Shown one piece after another: positions 43,889-53,367 of a DNA stretch of 64,000 nt. This DNA is from Alloyangia pacifica. GTDB lineage: Bacteria; Pseudomonadota; Alphaproteobacteria; Rhodobacterales; Rhodobacteraceae. The DNA lies in NCBI RefSeq assembly GCF_003111685.1, contig NZ_CP022194.1, positions 1 to 64,000 of the forward strand, written 5' to 3'. Within the stretch, counting starts at the first letter, position 1. Each line of letters opens with the position of its first letter. A program made the translations under genes and the position numbers. The notes below the pieces were generated by a model, which searched no databases, was not told the origin of the DNA, and saw nothing but the letters and a program-made list of their open reading frames with translations.

Positions 43889-45160
43889 CCTTTCGAAAAG
43901 GCCCGGCCTCGCCGCCCGGGAATAGTCCGGCGCGTCCTGCGTGCCCGGGATCGGCCCCAGCGGCGCAAAGCTGGTCGAGGGCCGGACCGCAATGCCATCG
44001 GTGCCCGCGCCCTGCACTAGTAGCGTCAACTCGTTCACGTGCTTGACGAAATCCGGCGACAGGTACTGCGGCTGTCCGTCGCGCAAATCGCGCGCCATCT
44101 CGGCGATACCCGCGAACTTATCTTGGGCGTAGACTTCGCGTCTGCGGACCCATTCGACCAGCCGCTGCTTGAAGGAGGATCGCATCTGCTGGTCGCCCTC
44201 AACGGCATGCGATTTCCAGTTCCGCGCCAAACGCACCCGCCGACCACCTATGCCGAACATCCGGCCTAGACCAGGTCGCGCGCGCAGGCTCTGGAACTTG
44301 CGGGCGCTCAGGCTGCCCTTCGAATAGCGTTCGAGGAACACTGGCGAGCGGTAGTGACGGTAGCTGTCACCGGTGAGCTCGCCCTCGTACCCGATCACTC
44401 GCATCCGGTGATCGCGCGGTGCCACAACCGAGCAGGTGATCCGTGCCGAGGCACCGCCTGCAAAGTGCAGGTTGGCGACCGAGTAGTCCGGCGTACCGGA
44501 CATACCGGGCACCTCGCGCGTCTTGTCGGCGATCAGCTCGCTTGAAAAGGCGGTAACCGACACTGCCGGGCCGAGCAGCCCGCAAATCCAAACCAGGTGA
44601 TAGCCCAAGTGTTCGTAGGTACAGCCCTCGTGGATCTCCTCGACCAGCGGCCAGGAGGCGCCGGTTGGGCTCTTGACGGTCTCGAACTCCATCAGATGAA
44701 TCGGATTGTCGTCCAGTTCGGCGTAGACCAGAAGCGGCTTGCCAATCGCGCCGTCCTCGACCGCCTTGAACATCGTCCGCACGGTGTCGCTAAAGATGTT
44801 GCAGGGCGCCGCGTAGAGCCGCACACCATTGGCCTCGGCGATGTCGTACAGCCTCTGCGACTCCTCGACGCTCGTGGTCAACGGTTTCTCGGAGTAAACA
44901 TGTTTGCCCGCCTCCAGCGCCTGCCGCGAGACCTCGAAGTGGGCGCCGATGTTGGTCAGATTTATGATCGTTTCGACCTCGGGGTCGGCCAGTAGCCCCG
45001 CGAAGCTGTCGTAGGTTGCAAAGCCGTAATGTTCTTGGACGGCCTTCATGCGGTCTGGTCGGATGTCGAAGACACCTTTGACCTCCAACTCCGGGTGGGC
45101 GCGGATTGTTCGCATGTAGATGTCAAAGACGAAGCCGCAACCGACAATGGCTATCTTCAT
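43874..45160 (-). CDS. Gfo/Idh/MocA-family oxidoreductase
   Basis: This 428-residue protein starts at ATG 45160 (AAGGA upstream). The N-terminal Rossmann fold has IVGCGFVFDIYM, and the EKPL motif occurs in HVYSEKPLTTSV. The C-terminal part is an alpha/beta substrate domain with an extra C-terminal extension of about 80 residues. Such enzymes oxidise or reduce sugars or sugar nucleotides with NAD(P). It is the only cluster gene on the minus strand in this part, suggesting separate expression. Confidence 0.85.
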   Translation of the reverse strand: MKIAIVGCGFVFDIYMRTIRAHPELEVKGVFDIRPDRMKAVQEHYGFATYDSFAGLLADPEVETIINLTNIGAHFEVSRQALEAGKHVYSEKPLTTSVEESQRLYDIAEANGVRLYAAPCNIFSDTVRTMFKAVEDGAIGKPLLVYAELDDNPIHLMEFETVKSPTGASWPLVEEIHEGCTYEHLGYHLVWICGLLGPAVSVTAFSSELIADKTREVPGMSGTPDYSVANLHFAGGASARITCSVVAPRDHRMRVIGYEGELTGDSYRHYRSPVFLERYSKGSLSARKFQSLRARPGLGRMFGIGGRRVRLARNWKSHAVEGDQQMRSSFKQRLVEWVRRREVYAQDKFAGIAEMARDLRDGQPQYLSPDFVKHVNELTLLVQGAGTDGIAVRPSTSFAPLGPIPGTQDAPDYSRAARPGLFERLLSR

Positions 45161-45676
45161 GAATGGTGGTCCTTTCCAGGGCGTCGTGGCCAAGATCGAC
45201 CCGGCCCATATCGGGCTGTAGTACAGGGGGTGTCAACCTGCGGGGTGCCGTGGGTTTGGAAGCTCTCGATGGTCTTCAGTCCCTAGGTCTGGCCCTTTTT
45301 GCGGTCGGCCTCCGTCCACATGGTGGGCTGCCAGCCCGTCATCGTGAAACAGCCGGAAAATTCCAGCTTCCGGCGGTCCAGCGTTGGGGAGCAGTGCAAA
45401 TACCGCAGATATCTGATTGACAGCGGCAGAGAGGACGGGTGCCATCCTTTTGTTTTGAGCATTAGGAGACCTCCGATAGCACGCTCTTTTGCCTGCAGCG
45501 GCTCCGGCGATCGGCCTGATGCATCCGCGCTGGAGATGACGGGTTGGTTCTCAGGAGGCTTCTCAGGAGCGGGCTTGATGTCGAAAAGACAGCTCCCGAA
45601 AAAAGTAAAGACCGCCGGGGCATCTCACCCCACCCAGCGACCCTCAATGACGTCTAGACAAAAAGGGAATTTCCCT
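45161..45676. other. Gap between divergent oxidoreductase and beta-helix genes
   Basis: About 500 bases with no gene I recognise. A 70-codon open frame on the minus strand (45233-45445) has a transposon-debris look but cannot be assigned. Just before the beta-helix start, AGGGAATTTCCCT (45664-45676) is a perfect palindrome over the ribosome site. Confidence 0.35.
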
Positions 45677-47779
45677 ATGAAAGTAGCAACTCGCCGCGGT
45701 TTTATCAAAACCGCACCCGTCGCTGCACTGGCCGTAGCATCACCGGCAGCCGCATTCCAGGGGCCCCTCACTGAGACGTCTGGCGCGACGGATCATCACC
45801 CGACCACGGCGGGCGGCGTGAAGCTGTATTGTCAGCCGACTCAAGAGGTCAACGTCCTCGCGCTGAAATCTGAAGCAGACGCTGACGACATATCCCTCAC
45901 GCTGCGCCGAGCAGCGGCGGCTTTCCCTAGCCAAATCCTGCGGCTTCCTCCGGGAAATTACACGGCCAAAACGGTGTTTGAGGTTGGAGATCTGGAAGCC
46001 TCGCTGGTCCGGGCCGATGGCGCGAACATCACTGTCGCAGCCGACATTACGTTTTTCCGCGCCGGGCACCCGAAATTTGAGGCTATCCAGAAAATATCGG
46101 CGGTGGATGGTGAGGACTATTGGGGCGGGCGGCAGACCATTACGTGCTCCGATGGCACGGCCTACACCGTGGGGGACCTTGTCCGGTGCGTGAGTGATGA
46201 TAAGCAGCGATGCACGCGCCCTACGGTCGGAGCGACGGATTACCGCCGTGGATTTTACGCCTTCGTCGTATCAATATCTGGAAACATATTGACGTTGGAC
46301 CGTCCTATTCCGTGGGACCTAACTACAAACCCACGTATTGGGCGACTACCGCGCAGGCGCTACCAATGGAAGGGTGGCGTAATCGGATATGAATCCGGTC
46401 ATGAGGCTGACTGGCAAGGTTCTGTATGTACCATGTACGGCGTGAGTGATCTGGATATCGAGGTTGAAATTGATCACACATACACTTCGGCGATCAATGT
46501 TGTGGGGTGCATGGATGCCCGCATTCGCGCAATTGGTCGCGACCTCCGCAACGACGAGGGAAACAGCCAATATGGCTACATAGTCAATGACGGTAACTCT
46601 CAGGGAACGCGGGCGGATGTCATAGGTGGAAGGAACCGCCACGGGTACACGACCAACCAGTCTCTCATTGAGGCGGATATTGATGACCTGCACCTGTACG
46701 GCGCGACCTTCGGCGCTCTGGTGACCGGGCAGGTGAATGGTGATACGCAGGCTGGATTTGATACTCATCACGGCTCGGAACACTGCACATTCATGGGCTG
46801 CGTTGTCAGCGGTGGAACAACTGGCGGCGGCCAATTTGTGATCCGTGGCATTGCCCATCGGCTGGTAAGCCCACAAGCCTACAATGGCAAAGAGGGGATA
46901 TTGATTTTTACCGAGGATGGCGTCACCGAGCCATCCTCAGTAAGTATTGAGGGTGCTCATGTCGATGTAGACCGTTACGCAATTTATTCTTGGGGCAAGG
47001 TCGATGTGGAGATCCGCGGTGGATCGTTCCGGTCGCGGAAATACGGCCGCGTCGTCTCAGGTATCGCCGGGGCGCTGAAGCTCAGAGGGGCCATAGATAT
47101 AAGGCCTGGCCCCCCATCAGAAGCTGACTACTCACGGGCGTTCAATCTCAACGACTGTGCAGTTGATGCACGCAGTTCCAAGGTGGTTTTCGATCTGCAG
47201 GACGTAGATGTTGCTACCATCAACTATGGAGCTATTCAGGGGGATGGAGATACCGCGTGCAGCTGGATCGGGGGTGAAGTCCGGACAATTAATGATGACG
47301 CGCTGAGCACCGTGTTTTACAAGGTGCCAGCGTCGACTGCGACCTTCTCTTTCGCACCAGATGAAATCGTGACCGAGAAGTTGGGAGTGGACCCGACCAC
47401 CAACATGATAACCGGGGCCGGCGGCGTTGGTTTTTCCGGCCCGGTAAAATGGCGCACAGAGGATGGTGCAGGGCGGTCTGCATACATGACACGGCAGCTG
47501 GCAGCGGATGACGAGCAGATCAATCTGCTTTGGCGCGGTGACCCGATGATTGTCTGCGTATTGAGCGCGACAGGAGCCGCACGCGTAATGGGAGCGATGC
47601 CGGATGGCATTATCGTCGGACAGGAGATCCTCCTGCGGGTGCCTGCTGCGTCATGGGACGTTACGGTCAAGCACGGCACAGCGACCTACAATGCTGACCT
47701 TGGCGGCGCTGACATAGTTCTGAGTGCTGGTGACAGTCTACGCCTCATCTGGGATGGGTCAGACTGGCTCAGGGTATAG
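45677..47779 (+). CDS. Tat-exported parallel beta-helix protein (polysaccharide lyase-like)
   Basis: This 700-residue protein starts at ATG 45677. A twin-arginine signal (TRRGFIKTAPVAALAVASPAAA) is followed by a Pro/Thr linker and a right-handed beta-helix (about 60-560) rich in short Asp/Gly/Val turns. The last 100 residues, ending SLRLIWDGSDWLRV, resemble the tip domain of phage tailspikes and surface depolymerases. It probably binds or cuts the polymer in the periplasm or outside. G+C is low for this window (43% in a counted sample at 46441), which suggests acquisition from another source. Confidence 0.75.
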   Translation: MKVATRRGFIKTAPVAALAVASPAAAFQGPLTETSGATDHHPTTAGGVKLYCQPTQEVNVLALKSEADADDISLTLRRAAAAFPSQILRLPPGNYTAKTVFEVGDLEASLVRADGANITVAADITFFRAGHPKFEAIQKISAVDGEDYWGGRQTITCSDGTAYTVGDLVRCVSDDKQRCTRPTVGATDYRRGFYAFVVSISGNILTLDRPIPWDLTTNPRIGRLPRRRYQWKGGVIGYESGHEADWQGSVCTMYGVSDLDIEVEIDHTYTSAINVVGCMDARIRAIGRDLRNDEGNSQYGYIVNDGNSQGTRADVIGGRNRHGYTTNQSLIEADIDDLHLYGATFGALVTGQVNGDTQAGFDTHHGSEHCTFMGCVVSGGTTGGGQFVIRGIAHRLVSPQAYNGKEGILIFTEDGVTEPSSVSIEGAHVDVDRYAIYSWGKVDVEIRGGSFRSRKYGRVVSGIAGALKLRGAIDIRPGPPSEADYSRAFNLNDCAVDARSSKVVFDLQDVDVATINYGAIQGDGDTACSWIGGEVRTINDDALSTVFYKVPASTATFSFAPDEIVTEKLGVDPTTNMITGAGGVGFSGPVKWRTEDGAGRSAYMTRQLAADDEQINLLWRGDPMIVCVLSATGAARVMGAMPDGIIVGQEILLRVPAASWDVTVKHGTATYNADLGGADIVLSAGDSLRLIWDGSDWLRV

Positions 47780-47949
47780 ACATGGACACCCCCGGAAACC
47801 TCTGGATGACCAGCTTGCAGAGATCTCAGCGGGTGGAAATCCGCTTGAGACGCTTCTGTAACGGGGCGTCCTATGTCAACTGAGAACTGAGCCAAGGCAT
47901 CGCGGTATGAGATTGTCATACGGCGGCCTAGGCAGGTAGCCCTCGCCGC

Positions 47950-48105
47950 CGCAAATCACAACCCCATCTGAAAGCCGTCGCGCAGCGACTGCGCGACGGC
48001 GGAAAACCGCACAAGATCATCATCACTGCGGTCGCACGAAAGCTCCTGAATATCACTAACGCTCTATGCAAAGCGCGCAAACCATGGGGCCTTCAAGGCG
48101 CCTGA
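47950..48105 (+). pseudogene. IS110-family transposase C-terminal fragment
   Basis: An in-frame stretch to TGA 48103-48105 reads LKAVAQRLRDGGKPHK, then VARKLLNITNALCKARKPW. This is the conserved end of IS110 transposases (the GKPHK...ARKL...NA pattern). No start or N-terminal part is left. It lies in the 378-base gap between the beta-helix gene and the Wza gene, together with unassigned sequence. Confidence 0.75.
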
Positions 48106-48157
48106 CGGATACAGTTGCTAGGCGGAGTGCTTTGCGGGGCCGTGCGGGCTCAGTCAA

Positions 48158-49525
48158 TTAGTTCAGTTGCGCCGCCGTCGAGGTGATCAGCGACGGGGTG
48201 ATCTGCGTCACCACGCGGCTCCAGCGGGTCACCGGCTGCTCTGCCACGAAGACCACGTCGTTGGGGCGCAGCTCGAAGCGCGTCGCCAGCAGGAAGTTGG
48301 CGGCGTTGCGCCCGTCAAGATGCCAGGCGGTCAGCGCGCCGAACTCGCGAGGGTCGGGCGAGCCGCGCAGCACGTAGATCTCCGCCACGTTACCGGTGCG
48401 AGTCGGCACGCCGTCGTTGGAATAGAGCGCGTCGGCCAGCGTCGCGGTGCGGCCGAAGGGCAGCGGGTAGCGCGCCTGCTTGTTCACTTCGCCGGTCAGG
48501 TAGACGTAGTCGCGATCGACGGAGTCGAGCTCGAGCCGGGTCATGTAGTTCTCGCGCTCTTCGGCCAGCGCGCCGCGGCGGATGTTCACCTCGGCGTTCA
48601 GCTCGTTGAGCGCGGCGATGCGCGCGTCCTGGCGGAACTCGGCGAGGCGGATGCGCTCCTCGAAATAGGCCTGCGCCCGGTCGAGCGTGTATTCGGTGTC
48701 GACGAAGACCGCGTCGCCGTCGGTCAGCTGCACCCGCGACAGGCGGCTGCTCGAGTAGAGCTCGCGCAGCGGGATCTGGTAGATCGTGCCGTCACGGTAG
48801 ATGCGCACCGAGGCGTAATCCAGATCCTCGGCGGTGATCCCGCCCGCCGCCGCCAGCGCCTCGTCGAGGTAGAGCGGGGTGAGGGTGATCGGCGCTACAG
48901 CCGGCTGCGCCACAGCGCCACCGATCGAGACCTTCTTGGAGTTGAACTCGGCGACCTCGAGGCTGAAGGTCGGGTCGATCTGGTTCTCCACGAGGCGCTG
49001 GAACAGGCGGTTCTCGGCTTCCTCGAGGGTGGTGCCAGCGACTTGCACGCGGCCAACGTTGGGGATGGCGATCGCGCCGTCATCCTGCACCGTGTAGCCT
49101 TGGCGCGAATTCGAGGCGGCCAGCAGCCCGGTCAGCTGCTCGACGGTCGAGCCGGTCTGCGGCGTGGCCAGCAGCAGCACGTCGCCGACGCCGATCGTGT
49201 AGGGTGCCTCAGGCACTGCAGGCGGCACCCGGGTCTCGAGCATGTCAGGGCGCGGCTGGTAATCCACCACCGGGTCGGGCACCGCCCCGGCGCCGCGCTG
49301 GGTGCTGCCGCCACCGGCATTGGCAAAGAAGACCGCCGGCAGCTGCTTAGGACTGTATCCCGAGCGGTTCGCCGCCAGCACGGTTTCCGGGGTGATCGCC
49401 AGCACCCGTACTTTCGAGGCGCTGGCGCTCATCGGGTTCACCGACGGCGATTGGTAGGCGACGCCGCAGCCACCCAGCATCAGAAGGCCGGTCACGGCCA
49501 GGCTGCTCAAGGCCTTTTTGCCCAT
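48158..49525 (-). CDS. Polysaccharide export lipoprotein (Wza type)
   Basis: This 455-residue protein has a lipoprotein signal with lipobox LGGC at residues 17-20. It then has a polysaccharide-export (Poly_export) domain (APYTIGVGDVLLL...AIPNVGRVQVAGTTLEEAE) and two SLBB-type repeats (VSIGGAVAQPAV, VYLTGEVNKQARYPL). It forms the outer-membrane channel that works with the Wzc-type kinase. The opposite strand to the synthesis genes suggests separate control. Confidence 0.92.
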   Translation of the reverse strand: MGKKALSSLAVTGLLMLGGCGVAYQSPSVNPMSASASKVRVLAITPETVLAANRSGYSPKQLPAVFFANAGGGSTQRGAGAVPDPVVDYQPRPDMLETRVPPAVPEAPYTIGVGDVLLLATPQTGSTVEQLTGLLAASNSRQGYTVQDDGAIAIPNVGRVQVAGTTLEEAENRLFQRLVENQIDPTFSLEVAEFNSKKVSIGGAVAQPAVAPITLTPLYLDEALAAAGGITAEDLDYASVRIYRDGTIYQIPLRELYSSSRLSRVQLTDGDAVFVDTEYTLDRAQAYFEERIRLAEFRQDARIAALNELNAEVNIRRGALAEERENYMTRLELDSVDRDYVYLTGEVNKQARYPLPFGRTATLADALYSNDGVPTRTGNVAEIYVLRGSPDPREFGALTAWHLDGRNAANFLLATRFELRPNDVVFVAEQPVTRWSRVVTQITPSLITSTAAQLN

Positions 49526-49618
49526 GTTCTTCCTCGTGAAGATTGTGTTCTGGCGGGGTCAGGCCCCTTGCGCGCAGATTAGATGGATTTGTTCCGACAG
49601 GCCATGCAGGAGCCCATG

Positions 49619-49646
49619 AAAAAGGCGGACCCTGCAAAGGTCCGCC
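49619..49646 (-). terminator. Rho-independent terminator after the YjbE-like gene
   Basis: GGCGGACC (49624-49631), a 7-base loop and GGTCCGCC (49639-49646) form a perfect stem. Read on the minus strand it is followed by TTTTT (49623-49619). It ends the yjbH-yjbF-yjbE-like transcript. Confidence 0.75.
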
Positions 49647-49696
49647 CGATTTCTTCTCAACCTGTGGCGGAATTGACGAGCCACCGGTCAGGCGAC

Positions 49697-50095
49697 TCAG
49701 TTCGTGCCCGAGGTTCCGGTCGTGGTCGTGGTGCCGGGCTTGCCCTTGCCCTTGTCACCGCCGGAGGCCACGGCTGCGATCCCGCCCACGGCCAGCGTGC
49801 CGAGGCCCGCGGCCAGAAGAGTGCCCGAGATGCCGGCAAAGCCCGCGGCACCCAGGCCGGCAAGCCCGACGCCACCGCCAACGCCCGCACCGACGCCAGC
49901 CCCGGCGCCCACGCCGGCCCCTACGCCACCGCCGGCACCCGCGCCGCCGCCGCCAAGACCCGCGGTCTGCGCGTTACCGGCAGCACCGCCGCCTTGCGCA
50001 GCCGCACCGCCAGCGCCGAGGCCCTGGGCACTCGCAAACGAGGTAAACGCGAGAAAGCAGGCCGCTGAAAGCCCCGTCATGGTCTTCATGGTCAT
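49697..50095 (-). CDS. Secreted glycine/alanine-rich protein (YjbE-like)
   Basis: This 132-residue protein starts at ATG 50095 (AGGAG 7 bases upstream). A signal peptide ends in SFASAQ. The rest is a low-complexity run of Gly, Ala and Val (GAGVGAG repeats), ending in a Lys/Gly/Thr tail. It resembles the small secreted YjbE protein by position beside YjbF and YjbH homologues and by composition, but not by close sequence. It may associate with the extracellular polymer. Confidence 0.65.
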   Translation of the reverse strand: MTMKTMTGLSAACFLAFTSFASAQGLGAGGAAAQGGGAAGNAQTAGLGGGGAGAGGGVGAGVGAGAGVGAGVGGGVGLAGLGAAGFAGISGTLLAAGLGTLAVGGIAAVASGGDKGKGKPGTTTTTGTSGTN

Positions 50096-50230
50096 CGCTC
50101 TTCTCCTAAAGAAACGTACGGTCCCAAAGAAACTTATTGGCAGCGTTAGCAAATTCGTTCTGCCGAGGCAATTTCAATGACGCGGGAGCAGGTGAATTGT
50201 CATCCTGCCGCCACCTTCCCTGCCTCGAGA

Positions 50231-50893
50231 TCAGTAATCTGCCCAATTACTCAGCCGCTCGTAGGTCAGATGGCCAACTGCCGGGCCGACCCATTGTTCC
50301 GAGCGCACGACATCCCCGGAGCCGGCGATCCAGTAACGATTCTCGAAACTCTCCTGCGGGCCGGTGCAGTTCTCGTCGACCCGGGTGACCTCGAGCTGGC
50401 CGAAATAGGCCGCGGCGACATCCGGGGCGCGGCTGTAGTCGCAGATATAGGCATGCACCACGAGGTGGTTCTCGCCATCGAGATAGCGGTGGATGCGCTC
50501 AGCCGGGCCGGGCGCCCCGGCCAGCGCCGCGCGCACGTCGCGCACATCCGCCGAAATGAGGTCCCCCCCAGCGGCCCGCGTCGCGATCAGCACGCCGCCC
50601 TGCAGCACGATCGCCTCGTTCGAGGGTGAGAGCCAGGAGGTGCTGTCGCCGTTCCGCGTGTCCTCGACGAAGACCACCTGAGTGCCGCGCTGAGGAAGGG
50701 TCGCGAAAAGCACCGGCCGGCCCGCGGCCGCCACCATCTGCGGGGTGATCTGCCCGCGGACGTCCTGCTGCGGCTTGCCGAGCTCCGCGACCTCCGCGCC
50801 GAGATCGGCAAAATAGCGAACCATGTTCAGATCGCTGCCGCAGCCGGCGAGCAGCGCGAGGGCAAGCCCGGTGAAAAGCGCGCGCATCTTCAT
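50231..50893 (-). CDS. YjbF/GfcB-family lipoprotein
   Basis: This 220-residue protein starts at ATG 50893, overlapping the stop of the YjbH-like gene by four bases. Lipobox LLAGC lies at residues 13-17. The mature domain (RYFADLGAEVAELG, VLQGGVLIATRAAGGDLISADV, YWIAGSGDVVRSEQWVGP) is that of the YjbF/GfcB group, an outer-membrane lipoprotein needed for EPS or group 4 capsule production. Its exact task is not known. Confidence 0.85.
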   Translation of the reverse strand: MKMRALFTGLALALLAGCGSDLNMVRYFADLGAEVAELGKPQQDVRGQITPQMVAAAGRPVLFATLPQRGTQVVFVEDTRNGDSTSWLSPSNEAIVLQGGVLIATRAAGGDLISADVRDVRAALAGAPGPAERIHRYLDGENHLVVHAYICDYSRAPDVAAAYFGQLEVTRVDENCTGPQESFENRYWIAGSGDVVRSEQWVGPAVGHLTYERLSNWADY

Positions 50894-53064
50894 CGCCAGA
50901 ACCGTCCCCATTGTGACTGCAGCTCGGGCTGCTGATACTGCCGCACCTGCTGGTAGAGCCGGGTGCCGACGTCGACCCGTGCGCCGCCGTCGCGCAGCAC
51001 CGGGCGCAGCGCCCGTGAAACCGCGACCTCCGAGCGCTCGCCGGTGATCGCCGAGAGCGGCACGTAGAAGCGGATGCCCTTGTCGAAGGAGCCCTCGCCG
51101 AAATCGTCGAAGGAGACATCGGTGAAGGTGGCAAAGGCGCCGATGGTGATGCCGTTGTCAAATTCCCGATCGACGCCGAATGTGGCGCCCCAGTCCTTGG
51201 CGAGATAGCGCCCCGCATCGACCTGGTAGTGGAAGTTGTTCGGCGCCTTGTAATAGGCCGAGGCATGGCCGGTCACCACGCCGTAGTCCAGGAAGCCGAA
51301 GCCCTGCTCGTATTCGCGCTGCTGCGCGTAGTTCACCTCGAGCCCGAGGCCGAGGCGGCTGTCCACCGGCTTCCAGAGGATCTCGCCCGAGATACCGCCG
51401 TACATCGGCTCGAAGTAGCCCGCGGTGACCCGCGCGAAGACATCCTGCCCGGGGCGGAAATACTGCGTCGCCGTCAGGTAGTTGAGCGTCGGATCGTCGG
51501 TTTCCTGGTAGAGCGTGTTGTCGGTGCGCACATGCGGCAGGATCGAGTTGGAGGGCCGGACGCCGGCGCTGTTGGAGGTCAGCTTCTGGCGCACCGCCCC
51601 TTCCAGCACGAGGCCCGGCAGCGGCTCGAGGCTGCCGCGCAGCTGCGCGCCCAAAGTCAGGGTGATCGGCTGGCGCGGGTCGAAATAGGAGGAGCTGAGA
51701 TAGGGCGCCAGCGACCACTCGTATTTCGGGAAGGCGCCCTGCGGCACGATCTGCCCGGCGCGCGCGGGCAGGGCATCCTCGACCTCGGCGCGGGCGTAGC
51801 TCTGCCAGGCGCCGTCGGGGGCGTATTCGAGCTCCTCGAGATCGCTGCGGTTTAGCACGACCCGGCTCACCGGCAGGCCGGTGCCGGTGACGAGGGTGAT
51901 CTCGAAGCGCTCCACCGAGGCGGGCATGAGCTGGCTCATGATCCGCGCGACCCGGCCCACCGCCTGCGCCTCCGACGGCTGCGCGCCGGCACGCACCTCC
52001 GCCCGCGCCACACGCGCCTCGACGCCGAAGCGCTCGAGTTCCATGTCGTCCGCCTCGAGCAGGCCCTTGAGGGTGGTCCGGAGGATCTCCGGGGCATCCG
52101 GCTGCTGCGTCCAGCCGAGATCCGAGGCGCTCTGCGCCGGGCGCAGGAAGACGGGCTTGGGCGCCGGGCCGACACCGCCAGGATAGCGGGTGGGAGTCTT
52201 GGGGTTGAACGTGTAGCTGAGCTGGGCGGCGAGGGTAGAGCCGTAGAGATAGGCGCCGCTCAGGTCGAGGCTGTCTGTCAGGCGGTAGCTGAAGCCGAGG
52301 TTGATGGGGGAGTTATGCTCGAAGCCGATGCGCTCAGCCTCAGCTTGGTAAGCATCCGACGAATATTCGGCGGACAAAACCAGTTTTCCACTGACCGCGT
52401 ATTGCAAGCCGCCGAAGAACGCCGCGTCACCTCTAAACCACTGACCTGTATCAAGCTTTCCGGTTTGCTCGATACCTGTTTCTCCTTCAGGGCGGCTCTC
52501 AAGACTTTTCTTGAAAAGCCCTAAAGGGTTTGTGAAGCCATTATAGCTGCCGAAACGTCCCCAACCGATCCCGCCTGTAGCTCGCAAACGGCCAAAAGTT
52601 TTTGTCGCTACTATATATTCACCTGCGTAGATGCCTGTCCCACCAAAGTCCTGAAGCCCTACAGTTACTGCAGGAGTGTGCCGGCTTTCTTCAGCGAGCA
52701 AATAGCTTAGATCGAAACTACGGTCGTAGTACTGATCCTGAGAGCCGAAAGCCTCGATATTCACATACCGAAACACCCCCGACAGCCGCGGCGTGATCTG
52801 GAAGTGCAGCGTGCCGCGAATGGTGTCCTCGAAGGCTCCGACCGACAGGCTCAGGTCCGCGTCCCGCATCGGGTGCGCCGTCGGCATGTCCAGAATCCCG
52901 GGCACACCCATGTAGTTGAGCGTCGGGCGCGACCAGGGAGCCTCCTGCGGGATGGCCGGGCCAGCGACGAGGGCCAATCCCAGCCCCGCGCACAGTCCCA
53001 TGCTCAGCGGCGCCGCGCCCCTGGGTGTCCGGCTGCGTCGCAACCCATGTGTCGGACCTGGCAT
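50890..53064 (-). CDS. YjbH/GfcD-family outer-membrane protein
   Basis: This 724-residue protein has a signal peptide (GLGLALVAGPAIPQE; the true start may be M22). The family start NYMGVPGILDMPTAHPMRDADLSLSVG follows, then two beta-barrel halves with many alternating aromatic strands. It forms an outer-membrane structure for EPS export. The stretch coding about residues 110-245 is visibly lower in G+C than the rest: 43% at 52501-52560 against 73% at 51781-51840. This suggests allele exchange within the gene. Confidence 0.88.
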   Translation of the reverse strand: MPGPTHGLRRSRTPRGAAPLSMGLCAGLGLALVAGPAIPQEAPWSRPTLNYMGVPGILDMPTAHPMRDADLSLSVGAFEDTIRGTLHFQITPRLSGVFRYVNIEAFGSQDQYYDRSFDLSYLLAEESRHTPAVTVGLQDFGGTGIYAGEYIVATKTFGRLRATGGIGWGRFGSYNGFTNPLGLFKKSLESRPEGETGIEQTGKLDTGQWFRGDAAFFGGLQYAVSGKLVLSAEYSSDAYQAEAERIGFEHNSPINLGFSYRLTDSLDLSGAYLYGSTLAAQLSYTFNPKTPTRYPGGVGPAPKPVFLRPAQSASDLGWTQQPDAPEILRTTLKGLLEADDMELERFGVEARVARAEVRAGAQPSEAQAVGRVARIMSQLMPASVERFEITLVTGTGLPVSRVVLNRSDLEELEYAPDGAWQSYARAEVEDALPARAGQIVPQGAFPKYEWSLAPYLSSSYFDPRQPITLTLGAQLRGSLEPLPGLVLEGAVRQKLTSNSAGVRPSNSILPHVRTDNTLYQETDDPTLNYLTATQYFRPGQDVFARVTAGYFEPMYGGISGEILWKPVDSRLGLGLEVNYAQQREYEQGFGFLDYGVVTGHASAYYKAPNNFHYQVDAGRYLAKDWGATFGVDREFDNGITIGAFATFTDVSFDDFGEGSFDKGIRFYVPLSAITGERSEVAVSRALRPVLRDGGARVDVGTRLYQQVRQYQQPELQSQWGRFWR

Positions 53065-53367
53065 TCGGGAACTCCGCCTCTGTCAGAGCGTCCCCGGCCC
53101 TGTGCCCGGGAGGGGGCACGCGGCCGCTGCCCGAGATCCGGGGCGCTCCATTCTTGTGTTGCGCGCACCATCGCCGCGTTGCGCGGAAAGTTCAAACACT
53201 CAGCCCGGCAAGGCGCTGCGGCGCAGCAGGCGACCGTGTCCGGAATCCCACAAGACGCGGTCCAGACCCGCCGGCCTGCATGGAAATTCCGCAACGCCGC
53301 GCGGCTCCGGCGATTTTTCGCCCGAGCGGTCGCCCCTGACACAGGGCTGACAAGCGCAGCGCACCGG
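53065..53367. other. Gap upstream of the yjbH-like gene
   Basis: About 300 GC-rich bases between the 3' end of the LuxR-type gene and the start of yjbH, both on the minus strand. No gene or clear hairpin was seen. The yjbH promoter should lie here. Confidence 0.4.

Noticed and set aside
45233..45445. Transposase fragment before the beta-helix gene
   Set aside because: The frame looks like insertion debris but I could not match it to any family with confidence.
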